Positions 1 through 12,855 are shown, counted from the stretch's first letter. The stretch: 64,000 nt of DNA from Archivesica marissinica (GCA_014843695.1 CM026402.1:13869374-13933373), one strand, 5' to 3'. The notes: generated from the letters alone by a model not told the origin. Made by a program: numbers and translations.

Positions 1-294
1 TGGAATATTATATTATGCCTGTGTTAGCATTGTAATGTTCCCTCGTTTTTTACACCATTTTAATTACTGCAATGGCAGATACTGGTTTTATATTGATGCA
101 GTGAACGGTGAAATTGCCCATCTTGTAGAATGTTTCCATAAGCTAACTGTTCTTGTTTTAATATCGGGGGCCGGAGCTAGAGGGTGATTTGGGAGTAGTC
201 GTCCCCTTCGCTGCCTTGCCTCACTTCTCCCTCCCTATGTTGAGCGCGGGGACATGTATTTTTTATACATGTATACTTTTATAGAATACAATAT
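1..294. other. Non-coding stretch, nothing recognised
   Basis: AT-rich sequence with no convincing open frame, tRNA-like motif or repeat before the 22-bp array. It is not clear whether it is intergenic or part of a 3' flank of the minus-strand host gene. Confidence 0.4.
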
Positions 295-325
295 GGACAT
301 TTGGCGGAGTGAGCAAACTTCCTCC

Positions 326-560
326 ACGTATGCTTTGAACTTCCCCCACGGATGCTTTGAACTTCCCCCACGGATGCTTTGAACTTCACCCATGGATGCT
401 TTGAACTTCACCCACGGATGCTTTGAACTTCCCCCACAGATGCTTTGAACTTCACCCACAGATGCTTTGAACTTCCCCCATGGATGCTTTGAACTTCCCC
501 CATGGCTGCTTTGAACTTCACCCACGGATGCTTTGAACTTCACCCACTGATGCCTTCGAC
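326..560. repeat. 22-bp minisatellite (GGATGCTTTGAACTTC core)
   Basis: About ten tandem copies of a 22-bp unit with core GGATGCTTTGAACTTC followed by C-rich sequence (CCCCAC or ACCCAC). Because 22 is not divisible by three, the minus-strand translation cycles through three frames and gives a 22-residue repeat in a pseudo-ORF at 235-543. Decayed copies continue to about 655, where a block ending TGTGAATGTCTATTGCT occurs twice. The repetition is direct; no function is implied. Confidence 0.9.
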
Positions 561-659
561 TATGCTTTAAATTTCCCCCATGGATGCTTTAAACTTCCCT
601 ATTGTGAATGTCTATTGCTGGATGCTTTAAACTTCCCTATTGTGAATGTCTATTGCTTC

Positions 660-2225
660 AGCTCTGATGCAAGTCGTAGGCATGTATATAAAATGCACCG
701 AGTGATTTAAAGATCTGCACGTTATATTGCTACCTGTCAAATTGTCGACAGATTCCATAAATAGAAACTTGCTCATATTATGTTCATATGTATTTTTAAC
801 TCGCAGTTCTGACTGCCGGGGTTATGTTGAGAGTAAGCTATTTTTATACTTGTGGGTCGGCTGGCATTCACTGACAGATGCTAATCTGTCCATCTCCTCT
901 TCTGTAAACTTGATCTGAAATATCCTGACAAAATACAGATTCAAGTTTTTGGCAATCTAAAAAGTACAGAAAACCGCAATAAATTTCTCCCTGAAACTAA
1001 GGCAGAATTTGATCAAATTTGGTCTGAAGTATCTGACAATGTCCGTTGGCATATTTGTGGCCAAATCGGGTCATTCTGTTAATAAAAACTAGATTGTGAA
1101 AAGATAAAACTTGTTGAGCGAACCAGGGCATTAGGACCCATTTTGGTTTTATATAAACATACTTGTATTTAAACATACATTCTGTTCTTTCACTTTGTAT
1201 ATGTTTTGTATTTCATGAAAAACTTTCATGAATTTTAAATATTTTAGCATAGGATATTGTTACAACCATTTTATCCGTGACCAGGTTTTGGAAATAGTTT
1301 TGCTAAGTACATTTTCAACCGCTTGTAAAAACAGAACTTGTTGTAAAACCATCTGTAACTCTATGCATGCTGGGTAATTAATGTAAAGGCTATAAATAGT
1401 TCAAATAATTGTAACAAGACGACAATTCAAATAAATGTCTTTCTTATTTGTAAATTCTAGAAATATGTCCCAATAATTCCAATGAAATTCCATGAAATAT
1501 CTGACTGCTATTTTCCTCGGTAATGTGCAAGGAGTGAAACAGGAACATAGAAAATCGTGTAGAATAATCATGTGTCCAGCCTGTGATAAACAATGTTTTT
1601 ATTCAGCAAAAAAGGTAATGCATACATACATCTCGGTTGCATAGTTTTTGCTATCATTTTTTAACAAATTTGTACTATGAAAAAATAGTATATCGTTCAC
1701 TTATCACCAAGTCTTGTTCAGCCAGTGAAATATTGGCCATTGTTTCCTAGACATTTTTGTTGGCAGTATTGATCGGGTGCTCTTCAAACTTATAAACTTC
1801 AAAGTTATACCTTGATACACTTTGGATACGTATAGATTTGTCAGCGTCTTCCAGTTTATAATTAGTGTTTTTCTTATTTGTAATTGAAAAATCTGGAAAT
1901 ATGTCGTGGAATTTCAATAGAATTGTGTCGTTATGATAAAATATGTTGCCTAGGGACCTTGACTTCGCCCCCTAGTGGCCCCACTTCTCTCTTAATTTTT
2001 TGTTTTTTTTACAATTTTCATACAACATTTTCCAATAAGATATACTGACCCATTAAAAAGCATTCCTCCTATTCAACTGTTGTATTTAATGGTCATTCTG
2101 TGTATTTTAACTATTTTGTCGACATCTATTAACGCAATCGCACGCTTTATCACCTCTCCCAAAAACTTTAACCTAAAATGAGCCCTGAATGGACTCTTCC
2201 ATTTAAGAATAAGAGATATAATGTA
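660..2225. other. Unique-looking AT-rich region with one dispersed repeat
   Basis: No gene is supported. The segment about 1361-1431, containing GCATGCTGGGTAATTA and ACGACAATTCAAATAAATG, recurs inverted at about 27109-27172, so at least part of this stretch is a dispersed repeat. A related sequence with a GTCGTGGAATT core lies at 1900-1930 and resembles 27055-27090. Short open frames such as 727-918 lack any recognisable domain. Confidence 0.45.
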
Positions 2226-2229
2226 GAGT

Positions 2230-2510
2230 CTTCCATGAAGATCAGAGACCTTGTCAGTTCTAGTATGAAGGTCAGAGGTCAGCTACCTTGTCAGTTCTAG
2301 TATGAAGGTCAGCTACCTTGTCAGTTCTAGTATGAAGGTCAGAGGTCAGCTACCTTGTCAGTTCTAGTATGAAGGTCAGAGGTCAGCTACCTTGTCAGTT
2401 CTAGTATGAAGGTCAGCTACCTTGTCAGTTCTAGTATGAAGGTCAGAGGTCAGCTACCTCGTCAGTTCTAGTATAAAGGTCAGAGGTCAGCTACCTTGTC
2501 GGTTCTAGTA
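2230..2510. repeat. 37/27-bp minisatellite
   Basis: Seven to eight copies of a unit around TACCTTGTCAGTTCTAGTAT followed by GAAGGTCAGAGGTCAGC. Full units are 37 bp. Some lack one of the two AGGTC copies and are 27 bp, as expected from internal slippage. Confidence 0.9.
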
Positions 2511-2822
2511 AAGGACAGACAACAAATACTGTTTTAAGCCGTCTGGTTTGGGAATTTTGTTTGTCTGTACGTTTTGTATATAACATAACAAAACAATTTC
2601 CAAATCCTGGTTGAATTTGTTTGTTTTACTTGCCTTGTAGTTTCAACATGCACTTTGATTAGTGGCCAACTTTGTATGGTAACACATTTTGTATTCTTGC
2701 ACATTTCCAGATTTTGATGATGGATAAATAAAGCTATTTAAATCAAAACCTTGTATTTGTAGTAGCTATCTGTTCCCAATGCTGCCTGGTAGTATTACGT
2801 TTAATATACAGTCAAACCCGTC

Positions 2823-3040
2823 TTAACCCATTCAACACCAAGTAACTCGCATGGACTGGTCCATGTTATTCATAAACCAATAAATGAATCAGAAAATCAC
2901 ATTTGGACAAGTTCATTTATCAAAATGGGTAATTATGTCTAAAAATAGTCATATCACTGGCAAAAAGTGCAGATCCTGTCTCATCTGGACCTACACTTTT
3001 TGTAAGCCTATTTAGAGGTCTGTGGTGTTGAAAGGGTTAA
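2823..3040 (-). mobile_element. TTAA-flanked MITE, piggyBac-like, copy 1
   Basis: A 218-bp element bounded by TTAACCCATTCAACACCAAG on the left and the inverted form GTGTTGAAAGGGTTAA on the right. TTAA at both edges followed by CCC inward fits the piggyBac target site and terminus; this assignment is family knowledge, not a database hit. The interior (GCACTTTTTGCCAG-type core, then AAATGAACTGGTCC-type sequence) recurs at 12612 and 23618 in the opposite orientation. No transposase is present. Confidence 0.7.
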
Positions 3041-3223
3041 GCAGCCGGCCAATGGAATGGCTACGTAACACAACGGGTTACTGTTTACTAAAAGGATAAA
3101 TGTATAATAAAACATATTGGGAATCTGGAAACTGGCTGCTTAATAGAGGTGACCCTAACACAGGTTTGACTGTAGATATCTTGGACATTTAGTGTGGCTA
3201 CGTTGGTTACTGTTGGAACATAG

Positions 3224-6200
3224 CCTAGCGGACAGTCAAGAGAAGCCCTTGGATCTCTGCTGGCATCTTGTAACCAGTCGGTCAAGAGAAACCCTTAGAT
3301 CTCTGCTGGCAACTTGTAACCAGTCGGTTAAGAGAAACCCTTAGATATCTGCTGGCATCTTGTAACCAGTCGGTCAAGAGAAACCCTTAGATCTCTGCTG
3401 GCATCTTGTAATCAGTCGGTTAAGAGAAACCCTTAGATCTCTGCTGGCATCTTGTAATCAGTCGGTTAAGAGAAACCCTTGGATCTCTGCTGGCATCTTG
3501 TAACCAGTCGGTCAAGAGAAACCTTTAGATCTCTGCTGGCATCTTGTAACCAGTCGGTCAAGAGAAACCCTTAGATCTTGTAACCAGTTGGTCAAGAGAA
3601 ACCCTTAGATCTCTGCTGGCATCTTGTAACCAGTCGGTCAAGAGAAACCCTTAGATCTCTGCTGGCATCTTGTAATCAGTTGGTTAAGAGAAACCCTTAG
3701 ATCTCTGCTGGCATCTTGTAATCAGTCGGTTAAGAGAAACCCTTGGATCTCTGCTGGCATCTTGTAACCAGTTGGTCAAGAGAAACCCTTAGATCTTGTA
3801 ACCAGTTGGTCAAGAGAAACCCTTAGATCTCTGCTGGCATCTTGTAACCAGTCGGTCAAGAGAAACCCTTAGATCTCTGCTGGCATCTTGTAACCAGTCA
3901 GTTAAGAGAAACCCTTAGATCTTGTAACCAATCGGTCAAGAGAAACCATTAGATCTTGTAACCAGTTGGTCAAGAGAAACCCTTATATCTCTGCTGGCAT
4001 CTTGTAACCAGTTGGTTAAGAGAAACCCTTAGATCTTGTAACCAGTCGGTCAAGAGAAACCCTTAGATCTCTGCTGGCATCTTGTAACCAGTCAGTTAAG
4101 AGAAACCCTTAGATCTTGTAACCAATCGGTCAAGAGAAACCATTAGATCTTGTAACCAGTTGGTCAAGAGAAACCCTTATATCTCTGCTGGCATCTTGTA
4201 ACCAGTTGGTTAAGAGAAACCCTTAGATCTTGTAACCAGTCGGTCAAGAGAAACCCTTAGATCTCTGCTGCCATCTTGTAACCAGTCGGTCAAGAGAAAC
4301 CCTTATATCTCTGCTGACATCTTGTAACAAGTCAGTAGAGAGAAATGCTGGATCTTGTAACCAGTCGGTCAAGAGAAACCCTTAGATCTTGTAACCAGTC
4401 GGTCAAGAGAAACCCTTAGATCTCTGCTGGCATCTTGTAACAAGTCAGTAGAGAGAAATGCTGGCATATTGTAACCAGTCGGTCAAGAGAAACCATTAGA
4501 TCTTGTAACCAGTCGGTCAAGAGAAACCATTAGATCTTGTAACCAGTCGGTCAAGAGAAACCCTTAGATCTCTGCTGGCATCTTGTAACCAGTCAGTCAA
4601 GAGAAACCATTAGATCTTGTAACCAGTCGGTCAAGAGAAACCCTTATATCTTGTAACCAGTCGGTCAAGAAAAACCATTAGATCTCTGCTGGCATCTTGT
4701 AACCAGTCGGTCAAGAGAAACCCTTAGATATCTGCTGGCATCTTGTAACCAGTCGGTCAAGAGAAATCATTTATCTTGTAACCAATCGGTCAAGCAAAAC
4801 CATTAGATCTCTGTTGGCATCTTCTAACCAGTCGGTCAAGAGAAACCCTTAGATCTCTGCTGGCATCTTGTAACCAGTTGGTCAAGAGAAACCCTTAGAT
4901 CTTGTAACCAATCGGTCAAGAGAAACCATTAGATCTTGTAACCAGTCGGTCAAGAAAAACCATTAGATCTCTGCTGGCATCTTGTAACCAGTCGGTCAAG
5001 AGAAACCCTTATATCTTGTAACCAGTCGGTCAAGAAAAACCATTAGATCTCTGCTGGCATCTTGTAACCAGTCGGTCAAGAGAAACCCTTAGATCTCTGC
5101 TGGCATCTTGTAACCAGTCGGTCAAGAGAAACCCTTAGATCTCTGCTGGCATCTTGTAACCAGTTGGTCAAGAGAAACCCTTAGATCTTGTAACCAGTTG
5201 GTCAAGAGAAACCCTTAGATCTCTGCTGGCATCTTGTAACCAGTCGGTCAAGAGAAACCCTTAGATCTCTGCTGGCATCTTGTAACCAGTCAGTTAAGAG
5301 AAACCCTTAGATCTTGTAACCAATCGGTCAAGAGAAACCATTAGATCTTGTAACCAGTTGGTCAAGAGAAATCCTTATATCTCTGCTGGCATCTTGTAAC
5401 CAGTTGGTTAAGAGAAACCCTTAGATCTTGTAACCAGTCGGTCAAGAGAAACCCTTAGATCTCTGCTGGCATCTTGTAACCAGTCGGTTAAGAGAAACCC
5501 TTAGATCTTGTAACCAATCGGTCAAGAGAAACCATTAGATCTTGTAACCAGTTGGTAAAGAGAAACCCTTATATCTCTGCTGGCATCTTGTAACCAGTTG
5601 GTTAAGAGAAACCCTTAGATCTCTGCTGGCATCTTGTAACCAGTCGGTTAAGAGAAACCCTTAGATCTTGTAACCAGTCGGTCAAGAGAAACCCTTAGAT
5701 CTCTGCTGCCATCTTGTAACCAGTCGGTCAAGAGAAACCCTTATATCTCTGCTGGCATCTTGTAACAAGTCAGTAGAGAGAAATGCTGGATCTTGTAACC
5801 AGTCGGTCAAGAGAAACCCTTAGATCTTGTAACCAGTCGGTCAAGAGAAACCCTTAGATCTCTGCTGGCATCTTGTAACAAGTCAGTAGAGAGAAATGCT
5901 GGCATCTTGTAACCAGTCGGTCAAGAGAAACCCTTAGATCTTGTAACCAGTCGGTCAAGAGAAACCATTAGATCTTGTAACCAGTCGGTCAAGAGAAACC
6001 CTTAGATCTCTGCTGGCATCTTGTAACCAGTCGGTCAAGAGAAACCATTAGATCTTGTAACAAGTCGGTCAAGAGAAACCCTTAGATCTTGTAACCAGTC
6101 GGTCAAGAGAAACCCTTAGATCTCTGCTGGCATCTTGTAACAAGTCAGTAGAGAGAAATGCTGGCATCTTGTAACCAGTCGGTCAAGAGAAACCATTAGA

Positions 6201-7815
6201 TCTTGTAACCAGTCGGTCAAGAGAAACCATTAGATCTTGTAACCAGTCGGTCAAGAGAAACCCTTAGATCTCTGCTGGCATCTTGTAACCAGTCGGTCAA
6301 GAGAAACCATTAGATCTTGTAACCAGTCGGTCAAGAGAAACCCTTATATCTTGTAACCAGTCGGTCAAGAAAAACCATTAGATCTCTGCTGGCATCTTGT
6401 AACCAGTCGGTCAAGAGAAACCCTTAGATATCTGCTGGCATCTTGTAACCAGTCGGTCAAGAGAAATCATTTATCTTGTAACCAATCGGTCAAGAAAAAC
6501 CATTAGATCTCTGTTGGCATCTTGTAACCAGTCGGTCAAGAAAAACCATTAGATCTCTGCTGGCATCTTGTAACCAGTCGGTCAAGAGAAACCCTTAGAT
6601 CTCTGCTGGCATCTTGTAACCAGTCGGTCAAGAGAAACCATTAGATCTTGTAACCAGTCGGTCAAGAGAAACCCTTAGATCTCTGCTGGCATCTTGTAAC
6701 CAGTCGGTCAAGAGAAACCCTTATATCTTGTAACCAGTCGGTCAAGAAAAACCATTAGATCTCTGCTGGCATCTTGTAACCAGTCGGTCAAGAGAAACCC
6801 TTAGATCTCTGCTGGCATCTTGTAACCAGTCGGTCAAGAGAAACCATTAGATCTTGTAACCAGTCGGTCAAGAGAAACCCTTAGATCTCTGCTGGCATCT
6901 TGTAACCAGTCGGTCAAGAGAAACCCTTATATCTTGTAACCAGTCGGTCAAGAAAAACCATTAGATCTCTGCTGGCATCTTGTAACCAGTCGGTCAAGAG
7001 AAACCCTTAGATCTCTGCTGGCATCTTGTAACCAGTTGGTCAAGAGAAACCCTTAGATCTTGTAACCAGTCGGTCAAGAGAAATCCTTAGATCTCTGCTG
7101 GCATCTTGTAACCAGTTGGTCAAGAAAAACCATTAGATCTTGTAACCAATCGGTCAAGAGAAACCATTAGATCTTGTAACCAATCGGTCAAGAGAAACCA
7201 TTAGATCTTGTAACCAGTCGGTCAAGAGAAACCCTTAGATCTTGTAACCAGTCAGTCAAGAAAAACCATTAGATCTTGTAACCAATCGGTCAAGAGAAAC
7301 CCTTAGATCTTGTAACCAATCGGTCAAGAGAAACCATTAGATCTTGTAACCAGTCGGTCAAGAGAAACCCTTATATCTTGTAACCAGTCGGTCAAGAAAA
7401 ACCATTAGATATCTGCTGGCATCTTGTAACCAGTCGGTCAAGAGAAACCCTTATATCTCTGCTGGCATCTTGTAACCAGTCGGTCAAGAGAAACCCTTAG
7501 ATATCTGCTGGCATCTTGTAACCAGTCGGTCAAGAGAAATCCTTAGATCTCTGCTGGCATCTTGTAACCAGTCGGTCAAGAGAAACCCTTAGATCTCTGC
7601 TGGCATCTTGTAACCAGTCGGTCATGAGAAACCCTTATATCTCTGCTGGCATCTTGTAACAAGTCAGTAGAGAGAAATGCTGGATCTTGTAACCAGTCGG
7701 TCAAGAGAAACCCTGGCATCTTGTAGAGAGAAACTTGCTGATGGCAGCTTGTAAGCACTCAGTCGAGAGAAACCCTTAGATGTCTGCTGGCAGCTTGTAT
7801 GCAGCCAATCGATCA
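3224..7815. repeat. 46/34-bp satellite array, 4.6 kb
   Basis: More than 100 tandem units. The full 46-bp unit contains GTCAAGAGAAACCCTTAGAT, then CTCTGCTGGCATCTTGTAAC and CAGTCG. A 34-bp variant lacks the CTCTGCTGGCAT block, so AGATCTTGTAACC is joined directly. Variants (AACCATTAG, TTATATC, AATCGG, a GAGAGAAATGCTGG form) recur in the same order several kilobases apart, which shows that multi-unit blocks were duplicated. Units decay after about 7700. The minus-strand translations containing LTDWLQDASRD are products of the repeat, not genes. Confidence 0.95.
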
Positions 7816-7819
7816 AAAC

Positions 7820-8620
7820 CCTTGGCTAAATTCGTTATACAAAGTATGCATAAAATACAGACAACTGACGAATGTGTAACATGGTTTTATTAACAAACAA
7901 ATAAATATATCACATACAGCAGCACTTAGTTTAACCATATTTTATTGCCTATATATGCATGCATATAGCTGCACAATATTTCAACAAAACAAAATCAAAT
8001 TGGTTGGGCAACAAGTTCTAACAACATTACATTAAGCCCTTCCCAGCAGCACTTAAACAACTACATAGCAAAAACAAACGACCAAATGGAGCTGAGAAAA
8101 CATTTATAGACGGGCTTTAATTCAGTAACAAACTGGAAATTTCTCCCCAGCAGACGTGCATCAACAGAGTAATGAAATCATAGAAGAGAAATAAAATAGA
8201 GAAAATAAATCACAATTGGAAATGAAACATTAAATTGTGTGTACGAGTTCAGCTTAAAAGGTGTCCTGTGATTCTTCAGCAAATGAAATAAACCTTCTAA
8301 GGGCGATAACTCTGAAAATGTATCCAGTAAAACACAAAGATGATGTGCAGAAGTAGGTTCAGTACTGATCATTATGTGCAAGTACCATTGGAATCTGGCT
8401 ACAGATTTGGCAGCACAACTCTTCGAAGGAACGCAACTGTGTGAAAAATGTCCCGAGTGGAACGCAAAGATGACATGTACAATTAGGCCTGGTACTGATC
8501 ATTCCGGTGACGTTTCGTGAAAATCCAACCAACGGTTTAGAAGAACTTTTCTCACCTATAGACATGCTTTTGGCGCCATTTTGGTGTATGCTGTGACTGT
8601 TAAACCGTCAAAAATATTAA
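7820..8620. other. Non-coding region with dispersed repeat fragments; possible distal 3' UTR
   Basis: Two related segments, about 8270-8370 and 8395-8500, share a motif around GTACTGATCATT and AACACAAAGATGA or AACGCAAAGATGA. They look like fragments of a dispersed family rather than genes. On the minus strand AATAAA-type signals lie near 7886 and 7941. They could serve the host gene ending at 9859, but that would need a 3' UTR of about 1.9 kb and is speculative. Confidence 0.4.
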
Positions 8621-8623
8621 CAC

Positions 8624-9294
8624 ATACTGTGCTTTCAAAGTAAAGTAATAACGGTTGTAAACAAACATTCGATACACTATTGCATTATAGGTAAGTCAGG
8701 TTGTTAGCAGTATTACATTATTGATATTTTAAACAAAACAATCATTATCCCGGAATAGAACCCGTACCAAATTACTCATTTCCGTGCAAGTAAATCGTCG
8801 CTGTGATCTTGGGTAACGAGCCACACATTACATCGATGCAAATATAACCTATATTAAACAATAAATCACAGTACCTGTAAGCTATCGTATATTGCCTTAC
8901 CTATACAGTAGTGTAATATTCCAACGGTATTATTACTTTACTTTGAAAGCACAGTACCTGTAAGCTATCGTATATTGCCTTACCTATACAGTAGTGTAAT
9001 ATTCTAACAGTATTATTACTTTACTTTGAAAGCACAGTACCTGTAAGCTATCGTATATTGCCTTACCTATACAGTAGTGTAATATTCCAACGGTATTATT
9101 ACTTTACTTTGAAAGCACAGTACCTGTAAGCTATCGTATATTGCCTTACTTATACAGTAGTGTAATATTCCAACGGTATTATTACTTTACTGTGAAAGCA
9201 CAGTACCTGTAAGCTATCGTATATTGCCTTACCTATACAGTAGTGTAATATTCCAACGGTATTATTACTTTACTTTGAAAGCACAGTACATGTA
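8624..9294. mobile_element. Element with 27-bp inverted ends and internal 83-bp tandem repeats
   Basis: The left edge (CTGTGCTTTCAAAGTAAAGT at about 8629) is the reverse complement of the right edge (ACTTTACTTTGAAAGCACAG near 9270-9289). Between them, 8868-9290 holds about five copies of an 83-bp unit, each ending with that same right-terminal sequence. The terminus of a MITE-like element was apparently amplified in tandem. There is no coding capacity and I could not assign a superfamily. Confidence 0.65.
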
Positions 9295-9606
9295 ATCACA
9301 ATTTTTATCAATTTGTACACAATGTCATTTAACACCATTTTTACTTCGGAACAGATAAAAACATATTCCTTTCCTGACATTGTTACTCGGGAAAGAACCA
9401 TCGAGGATTACTATCCAGAAGCAAACATTCAGTTGGTCAAGGGCATTGTAGCACCATCAAACTCAATGTTTGCCCTACAATTATACAACTTGAAGTTGAA
9501 TGTTGAAACTATATGTAACACATTGCCTCATTGGGTGAAGCATACCAAAGTGCTTCATGGGTCGTTAAGAGTTATTGTGAAGATAAGTAGTGTGACGGAC
9601 AGATAG

Positions 9607-9858
9607 ACGAACAGACAATGCAAACATTATAAATATGCCTCCCGCCTCATTGACACCTGGGGAATAAAAGCCCACAACAAATAAACCAAATGGTCTAGGG
9701 GAACATACCAATGATCGAAGCCAAAATGATCATGGGAACAGACAAAATACTATGTCAACCAACAACAGCTGGAGTGCAGCGGGGAAAAAACCAGTTTAGT
9801 TTTTAAATTTTAAAAATGTCAGTGGTAGCATCTGAAGGAACATTGTCTCTATAAGAAT
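9607..9858 (-). other. Proximal 3' flank / probable 3' UTR of the host gene
   Basis: This lies directly downstream, in gene direction, of the stop codon at 9861-9859. No AATAAA is seen on the minus strand here. On the plus strand the adjoining 9580-9665 stretch (GACGGACAGATAGACGAACA, then CCTCCCGCCTCATTG) resembles the tail of a dispersed repeat, so the true 3' end is uncertain. Confidence 0.35.
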
Positions 9859-11206
9859 TTAATATACTTTCTGCATTAGTTTCTTCATGTGGGGCGACAT
9901 ATCGTCTCCCAGTCTTTTTAAGAGTCTGTCATATTTACCAACTTTAGGCTTTACCGGTATGTTTGTTCCTATGGTTTCATTATCAGCCTTTATTACAACA
10001 GGCTTGTGTTCATTGTTTATGTTTTCTTCAGGAGCTGCTGAGTTAACTTTAATGGTAATTTGAACGACAGGTTTGTTCTGGTTCTCACATTGCGCTGGTA
10101 ACTTTTCTTCAGGCTTGAGGACTTTTGTATCTGCAATATCTCCGTTTTTTGAACAACTACTCCCCGAGGCCTGACTTGGACTGGTACTCCAAGATTTTAT
10201 TGATGAACTGTTCTTTCTGTTACTTCTTAGCTTTCTTTTATGCATTTTCTCCTCTTGTAGAAGAAGTGAAAGAACATTAATATCTTCCAAATTTTCATTT
10301 GATCTTCCTTTGCCTTTTTTCTTTTTGGAACAACAAATTTTCTCTTCATCATAAATATCATCTGCAGCATCATCTCCTGCACAGTGAGCTTCACTGTCTG
10401 TGTATCCTTTGTGTTGTTCCATCATCCTTTCTTTCTGCTGCTTTAAAGCTAACTCTTCCCAGAACTTGGCTTCTGAAATACTTTCCAGTAGAGAAATTTT
10501 TCCAATACTACCTACAGAGACAATCTTTGGTTTGCTGTGATCCATATGCGGCGTGGGTGTCATATCATCAACGCCGGGTATATGACCGACAACAACAGCA
10601 GATTTAGATCTAGGCTGCCGACCCTCTTCACCATTCAAATACAATGCATCTCTACTGCTTTGCAACTGTTCATTTCTATGAACATATGCTGACTTTGCTC
10701 TTGGTCTGTTGTCAATTATCAAATCTTTTTCGTTAGACAATATACTATCATTCAATGAGGTGTTTACACTATCCTTTGATTCAGAAATAGTTTCAGAATC
10801 ACAATTTGAGTGACTTTTTGATCTTTCATTATCTGCACCTTTACTGTCATGCTTAACATCAATAGAAAGTTCTGAGGTTGGTACGGAACATTCTTTATCC
10901 ACGATTTCTTCCAGCCGTTCATAGCCAGAAGACACCTTAGACTGTTTAGAGTTTTTTCCCTTTGAAGCTATTTTTGACTGAGTCTCTGCCATTGTCATGA
11001 CCTCTGGAGCTGTGACTGGTCGTCGGTCCAGTTGTTGTGTTTTCATTTTCCCACATAGGAAGTCCCCATGGATCTGCTTAATTTGGGCATCAGACATATT
11101 GGAAAGTTTACAGAACAGCTGGCCCTTTGGAGAATCGTGGAAGAATGGAGACATGAGGATGTAGTGGGCACCTTTCTTAGAACGAGCGCAGTACCAACCC
11201 TGGAAC
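9859..11206 (-). CDS. Host gene exon F: terminal coding exon, unknown protein
   Basis: This is the largest host exon, 449 residues to a TAA stop at 9861-9859. The acceptor is read as TATCCAG|GTTCCAG at 11206. Its first base completes an AGG codon split with exon E (phase 2), giving the join R-F-Q-G-W-Y-C. The N-terminal about 45 residues look folded (WYCARSKKG, HYILMSPFFHDSPKGQLF). The rest is rich in Ser, Lys, Glu and Asn, with RRPVTAPE, RPRAKSA and RQPRSKSA motifs, a basic patch CCSKKKKGKGR and a conserved-looking end (KYDRLLKRLGDD). I see no signal peptide, membrane segment or catalytic motif. The low-complexity composition and RP-x-T/K-A/S motifs would fit a cytoskeletal or ciliary scaffold, but that is a guess. 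The 24 codons upstream to 11280 in the same frame are intronic. Confidence 0.75.
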
Positions 11207-11280
11207 CTGGATACATATACAAAATATATACAACAAATTGTAATGCAATAAGAATAATATATTACTTGTTGGCTTAGCAT

Positions 11281-12450
11281 TACAGTGTTCTTAGTGTATA
11301 TAGATAGAATGCAGACGGAATGGTTTAGTTCACAGTTTGGTTTGTATAAAATACATTTATATTTGAAATCAGTTTTGTCTGAAAGACTTGATCAAATGCA
11401 TAGACTTTACTATTATGATCTACCCTATATATTTTGACTCTTGGTTATTAAAAAGAAAAAGCAAGCCTTGAAGTGTGAATTGCAAACAAACAGCAGTATC
11501 ACATATATCAGTCTGTTACGACTGATGTATGAATGAACGTAGATCACAGTTTATATTGGTAATGTCAACAATATTGATGCTGTATTTTATTCTAGCTAAA
11601 TGTACCATACTATGTGCAGACTACCGTACACTACAATGAGAGACATTAGTCAGTTACTTCCCCCTGAATACTCTTTCAGAAGGAGATTTCTTTTATGCTT
11701 TCCAATCAATGATAAAGAGTTTTCTCAGTGAAAGATAACTCCATCTTCCACTGCTTTTAAACAGTGAAAGATGGCATTTTCTCTGTCACTGTTTCAGTTT
11801 CGTATTCTTGCGCGGTTGGATGCACTTTTGTATTTTAGTTATTTTCTGATAATCGTGAACAGTTAATTATAAAGTAATATATTCTAATGAATTTGTTTTG
11901 TCTGTAGTTTTTAATTTTGACAGCAAACAGAAACTAACTTGAAAATTATACCGGATCTATTTCTTATTATGGCCGAAGTGGTTGTGCAATTGTGTATTGT
12001 AGTGCAATGAGGCTCCCGACAGGTTAGTTAAAATGACTAAAATTTGAAAACAAATAATTATATTAGCCAAAATGATTGGAAATAATTTACATGATTTTGA
12101 TAAAATTACACTTATCATACCGCAACATCTGGTTAGGGAACAACAGAGAAAAAAGGGACTCAAACTAAAAGGATCAATATACATATTGAGATAACTCTGA
12201 CTTTATCTGCCAAGGGAGGCAATAGAAAATCCAGTAATGTCTCTCATACTGTAAAAAATGTTAGTCTAACAGTATACAGTGTCATAAATATAGTGTCCAT
12301 GTGGTAATACATACAGTTACATTCTAATTCCTCTGTCACTCTGTCCTGTATTATATAATTGGATCATAATATAACATACTAGGTACTAGAATACAAGTAA
12401 CAGGCACCCCAAACACCCAAACAAAACAACCACCAGAAACATTAGGCCCC
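11281..12450 (-). other. Intron sequence between exons E and F, nothing distinctive
   Basis: AT-rich intronic sequence. The short minus-strand frame 11957-12184 has no recognisable domain and no matching splice context. No tandem array borders the acceptor of exon F, unlike exons A, B and D. Confidence 0.4.
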
Positions 12451-12451
12451 A

Positions 12452-12530
12452 AGGCGCTCGCGTCACTCACCCGAATCTACTGTGGAGGTATGGCGCTCGC
12501 GTCACTCACCCGAATCTACTGTGGAGGTAT
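12452..12530. repeat. 39-bp tandem duplication
   Basis: Two adjacent copies of a GC-richer segment that begins GGCGCTCGCGTCACTCACCC and ends GGAGGTAT. They are essentially identical, so the duplication is recent. Confidence 0.85.
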
Positions 12531-12611
12531 AACTGTTACCAGTTAGTGCAGGCCATCATGTTGCTGACCAAGGTTCCACTTACAGGGTGTGCTATATCCA
12601 TATCAATTATA

Positions 12612-12855
12612 TTAACCCTTTCACCACTACAGACCTCTAAAATTTAATAGGCTTACAGAAAATGTAGATCCAGTTGAGCTGGCTCATGACGAGCCGTCTC
12701 ATCAGGATCTGCACTTTTTGCCTGTAATATTACTATTTTGAGACAAAATTACCCATTTTGATAAATGAACTGGTCCTAATGTAATTTTCTTATCAATGTA
12801 TTGGTCTACAAATATGCACAAGTCCATGTCAGTTACTTGGTGTTAAATGAGTTAA
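12612..12855 (+). mobile_element. TTAA-flanked MITE, piggyBac-like, copy 2
   Basis: It starts TTAACCCTTTCACCACTACA and ends TTGGTGTTAAATGAGTTAA, the same family as 2823-3040 in the opposite orientation. The interior has GCACTTTTTGCCTG and AAATGAACTGGTCC. An inner palindrome (GATCCAGTTGAGCTGGCTC against GAGCCGTCTCATCAGGATC) is seen. Its right terminus is then repeated in tandem to 13086. Confidence 0.7.

Noticed and set aside
9313..9606. A 97-codon plus-strand frame
   Set aside because: The end merges into a GACGGACAGATAGACGAACA-type dispersed repeat tail, no domain is recognised, and the start is not ATG. It more likely belongs to a repeat.
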